DNA of 6,212 nt from Deltaproteobacteria bacterium (GTDB lineage: Bacteria > Desulfobacterota > Deferrimicrobia > Deferrimicrobiales > Deferrimicrobiaceae). The DNA is taken from positions 1 through 6,212 of the forward strand of contig JAJZRM010000186.1 in the NCBI GenBank assembly GCA_021802685.1. Direction: 5' to 3'. The notes beneath the pieces are model-generated. The model was given only the letters and a program-made list of their open reading frames with translations. It searched no databases and had not been told where the DNA came from. The translations under genes and the position numbers were made by a program. Shown one piece after another: positions 1 through 4,845 of this stretch; the stretch's first letter is position 1, and the number at the start of each line of letters is the position of its first letter.

Positions 1-819
1 ACCCTCTATCATGGTTACCCGTACATGATGGACCTCGGTTATGCGGACGGCAACGGCGACGGTCTGAATGATCATTTCCGGGACGCGAACGGGGACGGTA
101 TCAACGATCTCACCGGGAGACCTTACGGACATGGATTCGGTTTTGCCGATGCTGACCACGACGGGATAAACGACTTCTTCGTCGATGCGGACGGGGACGG
201 TATCTGCGACCTGACCGGAATGCCTTACAGCCATCCATTCGGCTACCGCGATGACAACCGCGACGGGATCAACGACTTATTCGTCGATGCGGACGGGGAC
301 GGGGTCAACGACCTCACGGGGAGACACTATGTCGGGATGCCCGGGTGGGTCGACCAGGACGGCGACGGGCTGAACGACTTCTTCCACGATGCGGACGGGA
401 ACGGGATCAACGACCTCACGGGGAGGCCCTACGGGCACGGGTTCGGATGGCACGACGCCGATCGGGACGGCCGCAACGACCGGTACCGGGACGCGGACGG
501 CGACGGGGTCATCGACGGGCCCACGGGACCGTACGCGCAGATGCATTATGGGTATGGGTTCCCGATGCCCCACACGGATGAGAACGGCGACGGCATCGAC
601 GATACAACCGGCGAATCCTTCCATCATGGTCTCGGCTGGGTGGATGCGAACGGCGACGGCATCAACGACGTCTTCCGGGATGCGGACGGCGACGGGATCA
701 ACGACGTGACGGGGCACGGATACGTCTCGGGCTACGGGCACGGAGACGGCGAGCACTCCCACGATCCGGTCGACTGGCCCATGGAGCCCCCGCACATGGA
801 TGGCGGGGGAATGATGTAG
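1..819 (+). CDS. Asp/Gly-rich calcium-loop repeat protein, 5' end outside window
   Basis: The frame is open from base 1 to the TAG at 817-819. The first Met codons (25-30) have no Shine-Dalgarno sequence before them. The eight residues encoded ahead of them (TLYHGYPY) resemble the spacer part of the repeat, so the true start is probably upstream. The visible product (about 272 residues) consists of DxDxDGxxD loops, as in thrombospondin type 3 repeats and dockerin/EF-hand calcium loops but without flanking helices. Four regular 34-residue units each carry two loops joined by an LTG-x-x-Y-rich spacer containing Gly, His and aromatic residues. After residue 170 or so (counted from base 25) the register breaks, and two more loop pairs follow. 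The C-terminal 29 residues are rich in His, Met, Asp and Gly (GYGHGDGEHSHD; ends in GGGMM), which could bind metal. Only one Cys is visible (GICDLTG). Calcium-stabilised extracellular or cell-surface localisation is inferred from family knowledge. No signal peptide can be seen because the N-terminus is missing. A terminator follows directly. Confidence 0.8.
   Translation, partial: TLYHGYPYMMDLGYADGNGDGLNDHFRDANGDGINDLTGRPYGHGFGFADADHDGINDFFVDADGDGICDLTGMPYSHPFGYRDDNRDGINDLFVDADGDGVNDLTGRHYVGMPGWVDQDGDGLNDFFHDADGNGINDLTGRPYGHGFGWHDADRDGRNDRYRDADGDGVIDGPTGPYAQMHYGYGFPMPHTDENGDGIDDTTGESFHHGLGWVDANGDGINDVFRDADGDGINDVTGHGYVSGYGHGDGEHSHDPVDWPMEPPHMDGGGMM
82..489 (+). repeat. Four tandem 102-base coding repeats
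   Basis: Four in-frame units start at 82, 184, 286 and 388, each exactly 102 bases (34 codons). Each begins with a codon run for DA(N/D)G(D/N)G(I/V) and ends with a second loop, D-x-D-G-x-N-D, plus a three-residue linker. A fifth unit starts at 490 but diverges after its first loop. The DNA is conserved mainly in the loop halves (GATGCGGACGG is recurrent) and differs in the spacers, so these are old coding repeats. They are not CRISPR: no non-repetitive spacers of constant length lie between them. Confidence 0.85.
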
Positions 820-841
820 CGGAATCGCACGATAACCAGGG

Positions 842-881
842 AAACCGGGGGGCGGATTCGGTTCCGCCTCCCGGTTTTTTT
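842..881 (+). terminator. Rho-independent terminator of the repeat-protein gene
   Basis: A 15-base stem (842-856 with 863-877, one G-T wobble) closes a six-base loop, TTCGGT, and runs into seven consecutive T residues (875-881). It begins 22 bases after the TAG of the repeat protein. On the minus strand the hairpin is followed by only three T residues and then CCC, so it looks directional and is unlikely to terminate minus-strand transcripts arriving from the mer operon. Confidence 0.9.
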
Positions 882-892
882 CGTGGAAGACG

Positions 893-1201
893 TTACCGGA
901 AAATCCCTTCTCGACGCGGCTTCAGATCCTGGAGGCGCTGCGCAAGGGGACCCGGTGCGTGACGGACACGGAGGACATCCTCCCCGCGACCCAGGTCAAC
1001 ATCTCGCAGCACCGGCTTCGGGCCGGGACCGTCGCTCACGTTATCGGCCCCTGGGGGATCTCCTACGGTGAGAAGAAAGGGGGGCAGGGAACGAAGCGAT
1101 AGGGCCCTCGCGGAAGGGAGGGCGCGATGCTCGTCGGGGAAGCGATCAGGGCAGAGCGGACACCCGGCGCTGAAAATTTCAACCTTGCGTTTGGCCGTCA
1201 T
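893..1201 (-). pseudogene. Truncated thioredoxin/glutaredoxin-like gene
   Basis: The start is well formed: GGAGG lies eight bases before the ATG at 1199-1201. The first 17 residues, MTAKRKVEIFSAGCPLC, match the beta1 strand and CxxC active site of small thioredoxin-fold proteins found in metal-resistance loci. After the CPLC the family's helix and second strand are absent. A later RSLPP (near 1090) could be a relic of the cis-proline motif but lies only about 20 residues after CPLC, roughly half the usual distance. The frame stays open to 893, but from about 1070 leftwards it is simply antisense to the ArsR remnant. The most likely reading is a gene that lost its middle and 3' part by deletion. 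It would have been the fourth cistron of the mer operon, 35 bases after the intact thioredoxin-fold gene. A real 102-residue protein made from a fused frame cannot be excluded. Confidence 0.5.
899..1102 (+). pseudogene. Remnant of an ArsR-family metalloregulatory repressor
   Basis: Reading codons from 899 gives ENPFSTRLQILEALRKG, then TRCVTDTEDILPATQ and VNISQH, which is the core of an ArsR/SmtB winged helix. It includes the helix-1 TRLxILxAL motif, the CVTD box and the Q-x-N-x-SQH recognition helix. No ATG, GTG or TTG lies in frame between the upstream terminator and this region, so the start and first helix are gone. After SQH the expected L-x-V-L-R-x-AG reads RLRAG, about three codons short. 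The wing (GTVAHVIGPWGISYG) then leads into an unrelated tail that stops at TAG 1100-1102. It is therefore not a working repressor. Metal specificity cannot be judged: the CVTD position retains one Cys, but the rest of the sensor is missing. It sits tail to tail with another decayed gene. Confidence 0.7.
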
Positions 1202-1237
1202 GGCATTTACCTCCTTTTTCCCCCTCGGGGAAATGCC
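1202..1237 (-). other. Nested inverted repeat around the RBS of the truncated gene
   Basis: GGCATTT (1202-1208) is repeated inverted as AAATGCC (1231-1237). Inside it, TTTCCCC (1217-1223) pairs with GGGGAAA (1227-1233) across a CTC loop. In the minus-strand RNA the outer stem would enclose the AAAGGAGG ribosome binding site, and its left arm overlaps the stop codon of the preceding gene. The two stems share bases 1231-1233, so the fully extended forms compete. There is no T-run on the minus strand, so it is not an intrinsic terminator. Confidence 0.4.
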
Positions 1238-1551
1238 TATTCGTCACCTCGTCCATGAAAAGCGGCCACCAGCCACTCCACGGGAGGCATGCCGGTTGTT
1301 TTTCCTTCGACGATATAGGTGCGGCATCCGTAGAACGGCGAGTCGTTCTCCCTGCCCGGCTCGATGTCCACACCGTCCACCCGCACCGATGGGGATCCCA
1401 GGAATCGGAGGGAATCGGCGGTCTTTTCGTCCGCCACCTCGACCGCCCGGATTTCCGCCTGGATCTTTTCCCGCTCCAGGATGCGTCGTACCATTTCCAT
1501 CACGGGAGCGAAGTTGGGGCAGCCCTCGAAATACAGTACCTCCACCTTCAT
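1237..1551 (-). CDS. Thioredoxin-fold protein of the mer operon
   Basis: This 104-residue cytoplasmic protein has a thioredoxin/glutaredoxin-like fold. MKVEVLYFEGCPNF gives beta1 and a GCP active-site turn with a single Cys (C11) in place of CxxC. LRFLGSPSVRVDG (residues 48-60) holds the cis-Pro (P54) and beta-hairpin. A second Cys, C76 in FYGCRTY, is followed by the PPVEWL C-terminal helix. The ATG at 1549-1551 was chosen because GGAGGAG lies seven bases upstream and because it overlaps the merT stop as ATGA, implying translational coupling. A longer in-frame reading to 1896 would overlap merT and adds no family-like sequence. Relatives are annotated variously as thioredoxin family proteins or, probably loosely, as alkylmercury lyases. 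Its place after merT suggests it receives or relays Hg(II), or provides thiol chemistry; this is inference. Confidence 0.85.
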   Translation of the reverse strand: MKVEVLYFEGCPNFAPVMEMVRRILEREKIQAEIRAVEVADEKTADSLRFLGSPSVRVDGVDIEPGRENDSPFYGCRTYIVEGKTTGMPPVEWLVAAFHGRGDE

Positions 1552-1937
1552 CGCTGTACTCCTCCGGCGAAGGCATAGGGAATCACGTAGGGAATGGCCA
1601 GGAGTCCGAGGACAAGAGCCGTGACGATCCAGAGGAGGGCCTTGTATCTTCGCCCCGCGTCCGGCGGGCACGTTGTCCCCGGAGCGCACACCTCCTCTTT
1701 CGGTTTCCGGTACGCCAGGACGAACGCCGACCCGAGAAAGGCCAGCGTCGCGGCCATCCAGACCGGACGGTACCTCTCCATCGCCGTCAGGTTCCCGATC
1801 CATGCTCCTCCGATCCCCAGGGCCGATAGAAGGAGGGGCCCCACGCAGCACGCGGACGCCCCGGCGGCCGCGGCGACGGCTCCGGCCATGCTCCATTTCG
1901 GACTCCCGCCGGTTCGGCTCGGCCCGGTCACTGCCAT
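1548..1937 (-). CDS. merT: MerT-type mercuric ion transporter
   Basis: This 129-residue inner-membrane protein takes up Hg(II). TM1 (about residues 17-43) carries the paired cysteines ACCVGP (C30, C31) that accept mercury in MerT. The GIGGAWIGNLTAMERYRP stretch (41-58) is the typical MerT loop leading into TM2 (about 58-76). A cytoplasmic loop holds the second Cys pair, C84 and C90 (CAPGTTC), as in Tn501-type MerT. TM3 (about 100-122) ends in IPYVIPY. The length is close to the classic 116 residues plus a short N-terminal tail, and there is no fused MerP/HMA domain at the C-terminus. The ATG at 1935-1937 has AGGAGGAGG six bases upstream and overlaps the end of merR by ten bases. Its own TGA overlaps the next start as ATGA. 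Regulation is presumably from the promoter ahead of merR. Confidence 0.93.
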   Translation of the reverse strand: MAVTGPSRTGGSPKWSMAGAVAAAAGASACCVGPLLLSALGIGGAWIGNLTAMERYRPVWMAATLAFLGSAFVLAYRKPKEEVCAPGTTCPPDAGRRYKALLWIVTALVLGLLAIPYVIPYAFAGGVQR

Positions 1938-2389
1938 CGTTTGCCTCCTCCTTTTCTCCCTGTTTCGGGTGCTTCCGATGCGGGTGTTCGCCCCGGTTCT
2001 CCGAGGGCCTCGAGGATCGGACATTCGCCGGTCGGTCCTTTCCCCCGGCAGGCCGCCGTCAATTTCGCGAGAGCATCCTTCATCTCCCGCAAGGCATGGA
2101 TCCTTTTCTCGATGTCGGAGATCTTCTCCTCCGCGCGTTTCTTCACCTCCCCGCACGAGGTTACGGAATCGACCCGGAGCGAAAGGAGTTCCTTGATTTC
2201 CTTCAGCGAAAACCCGAGCGCCTTCGACCGCTGGATGAAACGAACCCTGCGAATGGACTCGGGTGGGTACGTGCGAAAACCCGAATCCGGCCGGGAAGGC
2301 TGCGCGATCAACCCTTCCCTCTCGTAAAACCGGAGCGTCTCGATGCCGATCCCGCACTGTTTGGCAACCTGCCCGATCGTCAACGCCAT
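1928..2389 (-). CDS. merR: MerR, Hg(II)-responsive transcriptional regulator
   Basis: This 153-residue MerR-family regulator has an N-terminal winged helix (TIGQVAKQCGIGIETLRFYEREGLI is split here as residues 4-14 and 15-28), followed by the RxY wing and the RVRFIQRSKALGFSLKEI helices. A dimerisation helix spans about residues 80-113. The mercury ligands C79, C114 and C123 have spacings of 35 and 9, exactly those of Tn501 MerR (C82, C117, C126), so Hg(II) sensing is well supported over lead, zinc or copper. A low-complexity tail after residue 130 is longer than in the classic 144-residue protein. The start has GGAGG seven bases upstream. merR is the first gene of the operon rather than divergent, as in Gram-positive mer operons, so it should autoregulate. 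Confidence 0.95.
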   Translation of the reverse strand: MALTIGQVAKQCGIGIETLRFYEREGLIAQPSRPDSGFRTYPPESIRRVRFIQRSKALGFSLKEIKELLSLRVDSVTSCGEVKKRAEEKISDIEKRIHALREMKDALAKLTAACRGKGPTGECPILEALGEPGRTPASEAPETGRKGGGKRWQ

Positions 2390-2418
2390 CGGAAGTCCTC
2401 CACCGGGTATCTGAGGGT

Positions 2419-2450
2419 ATGATGCACCCCGTACCGCACTACGGTGTCAA
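2419..2450 (-). promoter_or_regulatory. MerR-type mer promoter/operator
   Basis: On the minus strand a perfect -35 hexamer TTGACA (2450-2445) is followed by a 20-base spacer and a -10-like CATCAT (2424-2419). The spacer begins with the dyad CCGTA-N6-TACGG (2444-2429). This matches the Tn501 layout, where TTGACT is followed at once by CCGTAC-N4-GTACGG in an overlong spacer of 19 bases. Overlong spacers are the hallmark of promoters that MerR untwists when metal binds. The -10 ends 29 bases before the merR start, leaving a short leader with the RBS. The -10 assignment is less certain than the -35 and dyad. Confidence 0.8.
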
Positions 2451-2503
2451 GGGAGATCAGCGATTTCGGAGCGGGAGACGCGGAGGGCGATGCACCGGCG
2501 GTA

Positions 2504-3037
2504 TTATCGCCAGTAAGGACTCCCGGCCGCTGCCGCCCCGTCCGAATCCTGTCCCTTCGGGAACTCCGCCCCGGGCGGCAGCAGGATCACGGGATCCTTC
2601 ACGTCGAGAAAGTTGTCATAAGGAGTGGCATCCAGCCACAGAAAGACTTCTCCCCGGATCCTGTACTTCCCTGGGGTAAGTTCCTGGGTATCCCAGAAGT
2701 AGGTTTGGCGGTATTCGTCCCCCAGGGAGGCGCCGTATTCGTAGACGAACGGGCTGCTCGCCACTACTTTCCCGTTCGCCCGGATCTCCGACTCGGTGGT
2801 CGCCTGGTACCGATTGCTTATGTCCCCCCAGTATACCCAGCGCATATCGATCCGGATGACATCCCCGACGTGCGCACGGACGGGGGAGACCTTTACGCCG
2901 GTGACGATGATGTCGACGTTGGCGCCATCTCCCACTCCCCCCATCCCGGAACCGAGGGTCCTTTCCGTTCCGCCGGACAGGAAGATTGCAAGGATCACCG
3001 CCAATGCGGCCCCGATCGGTCGAAACGATGCTTCCAT
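2504..3037 (-). CDS. Exported protein of unknown function, Ig/CARDB-like
   Basis: This 177-residue protein is not recognised as a named family. The N-terminus looks like a Sec signal peptide: MEASFRPIG, then a hydrophobic core at about residues 10-20, then SGG. There is no lipobox Cys, and the protein contains no cysteine at all. After a Gly-rich linker (29-40), alternating beta-type stretches run from residue 41 to about 153: VDIIVTGVKVSP, VGDVIRIDMRWVYWG, FVYEYG, RQTYFWDTQELTPGKYRIRGEVFLW and DPVILLP. This pattern resembles CARDB/Ig-like adhesion or cell-surface domains. The tail (154-177) is Pro/Gly/Ala-rich. The start has GGGAGG seven bases upstream. It stands 98 bases after the sulfite reductase gene and 114 bases before merR, with no clear terminator on either side, so read-through from the sulfur operon is possible. 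Its function is unknown. Confidence 0.75.
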   Translation of the reverse strand: MEASFRPIGAALAVILAIFLSGGTERTLGSGMGGVGDGANVDIIVTGVKVSPVRAHVGDVIRIDMRWVYWGDISNRYQATTESEIRANGKVVASSPFVYEYGASLGDEYRQTYFWDTQELTPGKYRIRGEVFLWLDATPYDNFLDVKDPVILLPPGAEFPKGQDSDGAAAAGSPYWR

Positions 3038-3135
3038 ACTCCTTCCTCCCGTTACATTTTAGATGGCGCTCCGACCCGGGAAATTCATCTCTCCCATCTC
3101 CTGTAAGGATCTTCCCCGTGGGTCCATCCGATGTT

Positions 3136-4845
3136 TTAACCGGAAGGAGGCTTCGGGCCGGTCCTCGCGGCGGGGAACGGCTCGGGGGAGGAAATGCCCA
3201 GGTCGAAGAAATCCTCCTCGCGGTACCGCATCCGGTCTTCCTCCAGGAGATCCTTCAACGGCTCCGCGCACCGGTCTCTCCCGAGTCGCGTAAACGTTTC
3301 TCCCGCGCTTTCCCCGTCTTGCCCTTCCTCGTCGAGAAGGACCAGCAGGCGCTCCACCGCTTGCGGAACCCGACGGGCCGCGATCCGCCCGATGGGCGTC
3401 CCGAAGGAAACCGCCCCGTCCCTTCGGCCGCCGCCCAGGTGGAGCATGTAATGCGGAGCCAGGCGTCCGTCCATGTTTCTCGCGGCCCCCACCAGGCCGA
3501 TGTCCTTCACGAGGTGATGGCCGCACCCGTTGGGGCAGCCGGAGATTCCGATGGAGACGCTACCGCGCCGGTGCGCGGTCCGATCCGAAGAGAGGATCTC
3601 TTCCTCCAGCAGGGCGGCGAGGCCCCGGACGCGGGTGATCCCCACGGTGCAGGTGTCCGTACCCGCGCACCGCACGAGCGACACCGCCTGCCCGGAACGG
3701 AAGCCCCGGTCCCGCAGGAACCTCGCCGTCCATTCCCCCTTCGCCATCGGCACATCGGCCAGGACGATCCCCTGCGCGGGAGTGAGGCGCACTTCCGCAC
3801 CGCTCTCTTCCGCCGCCTCCGCCAGCGCGCGCAATTGCATCGAAGAAAGATCCCCGAGGGGGACGCGGGCGGGTAACGCCACGAGCCCTTCCTGCCGCTG
3901 ACGCAGCGCGCTCGGCCACCCCGGAAGACTTGCCGGCTCCAAAGGCGGTCCCCCCGCGGAAACACGCGGTTCCGAAAGATCCGGCAGGCGTCCCGCTTCG
4001 GCAGCCTCTATCGTCTCCCGCTCGGCCAGTACCCGCTGCCGGAACGCTTCGGCTCCCATCGACTGCGCGATGAATTTGAGCCGCGCGCGTCCGCGGTTCT
4101 CCCGGTTCCCCATCCGGTCGAAAACGGAGAGCAGCGCCGTTACGGTCGGCCACAACCGGGATGCCGGCGTGAACGGTTCCAGCGTCAACCCCGGATGCGG
4201 CAGCGCTCCGAGACCGCCGGCCGCAAGGACCCGGAACCCCGGGACTCCCTCCGGTGAGACGACGGCCCGAACCCCCGCGTCCTGGTACGGCAGACCCGCA
4301 TGGTCGCCGCTCCTGCACCCCTCGAAGCCGGTCTTGAACTTCCGGGGGAGCCGTTGCCAGAGGGGATGCCGAAGCAGGTACGACCCGATCGCCCTGGCGT
4401 ACGGCGTGACGTCGAAGACCTCGCCGGGGGAGAGCCCCGCGAAGGGGCAGAGCACGACGTTGCGGACCGTGTCGCCGCACGCCTCCCGCGTGGTGAGTCC
4501 CGCCGCCCATAACGACCGGAGCGCGTCGGGAAGCTGCCGCATCCCGATCCCGTAGATATGAACGTCCTGCCGTGTGGTCAGGTGGACGCCTCCCCCGGAG
4601 GAGAACCGGTCGGCCGTCCCGGCAAGGGCCCGCAGCTGCGGCGGCGATATGCGTCCGAGGGGGATCCGGACGCGGACCAGGTACCGGTCCGCTCCTCCCC
4701 GGATGGGGTAGATCCCCATGACGACCCGTCTCCGGCGGAACTCCTCGGGACGGATCGCCCCCGAAAGGAACGACTCCACCGCCTCCGCGATCCCGTCGAT
4801 TTCGGACCGGACGATCGCGTCCTGCGGCTCCCCGGGGTTTTTCAT
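3136..4845 (-). CDS. Ferredoxin-type sulfite/nitrite reductase (siroheme, [4Fe-4S])
   Basis: This 569-residue cytoplasmic enzyme catalyses a six-electron reduction of sulfite to sulfide, or of nitrite to ammonia. It shows the two-fold NIR/SIR plan. A ferredoxin-like half-domain (PLGRISPPQLRALAG, then LTTRQDVHIYGI, residues 62-100) and a catalytic half (TTREACGDTVRNV at 118-130, KFKTGFEGC at 169-177, ENRGRARLKFI at 249-259) form the first half. A second copy of the small domain follows at about 324-375. The cluster/siroheme ligands are C393-x5-C399 (CAGTDTC) and C437-x3-C441 (CPNGC), all present. The ATG at 4843-4845 was chosen because it overlaps the cysN stop as ATGA. The nearest GGAGG is 13 bases upstream, so translation probably depends on coupling. 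The open frame continues to 5604, but that part is only antisense-free overlap with cysN in another frame. Linkage to cysN favours sulfite as the physiological substrate; sequence alone does not separate sulfite from nitrite reductase. Confidence 0.9.
   Translation of the reverse strand: MKNPGEPQDAIVRSEIDGIAEAVESFLSGAIRPEEFRRRRVVMGIYPIRGGADRYLVRVRIPLGRISPPQLRALAGTADRFSSGGGVHLTTRQDVHIYGIGMRQLPDALRSLWAAGLTTREACGDTVRNVVLCPFAGLSPGEVFDVTPYARAIGSYLLRHPLWQRLPRKFKTGFEGCRSGDHAGLPYQDAGVRAVVSPEGVPGFRVLAAGGLGALPHPGLTLEPFTPASRLWPTVTALLSVFDRMGNRENRGRARLKFIAQSMGAEAFRQRVLAERETIEAAEAGRLPDLSEPRVSAGGPPLEPASLPGWPSALRQRQEGLVALPARVPLGDLSSMQLRALAEAAEESGAEVRLTPAQGIVLADVPMAKGEWTARFLRDRGFRSGQAVSLVRCAGTDTCTVGITRVRGLAALLEEEILSSDRTAHRRGSVSIGISGCPNGCGHHLVKDIGLVGAARNMDGRLAPHYMLHLGGGRRDGAVSFGTPIGRIAARRVPQAVERLLVLLDEEGQDGESAGETFTRLGRDRCAEPLKDLLEEDRMRYREEDFFDLGISSPEPFPAARTGPKPPSG

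Noticed and set aside
82..489. Regular repeats as a possible CRISPR array
   Set aside because: The period is a whole number of codons, the units are contiguous and coding, and there are no unique spacers.
277..795. 172-codon minus-strand frame with VDAVAVRI-like repeats
   Set aside because: It is the exact antisense of the calcium-loop repeats; its apparent repeats are mirror images of the 102-base units, and it has no convincing RBS.
1068..1829. 253-codon plus-strand frame, Arg/Pro/Ser-rich
   Set aside because: It is antisense to merT and the thioredoxin-fold gene, has a composition typical of GC-rich shadow frames and shows no recognisable motif.
1552..1896. N-terminal extension of the thioredoxin-fold frame to 219 codons
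   Set aside because: It lies inside merT in another frame; the internal ATG has a good RBS and begins exactly at the family's first strand.
3056..3061. TAAAAT on the minus strand as a -10 box for the exported protein
   Set aside because: Only a poor -35 (TTTCCC, 16-base spacing) lies upstream, and the implied transcript start would fall on the RBS itself.
3062..3135. Terminator after the sulfite/nitrite reductase gene
   Set aside because: Only short weak hairpins are seen and none is followed by a T-run on the minus strand.
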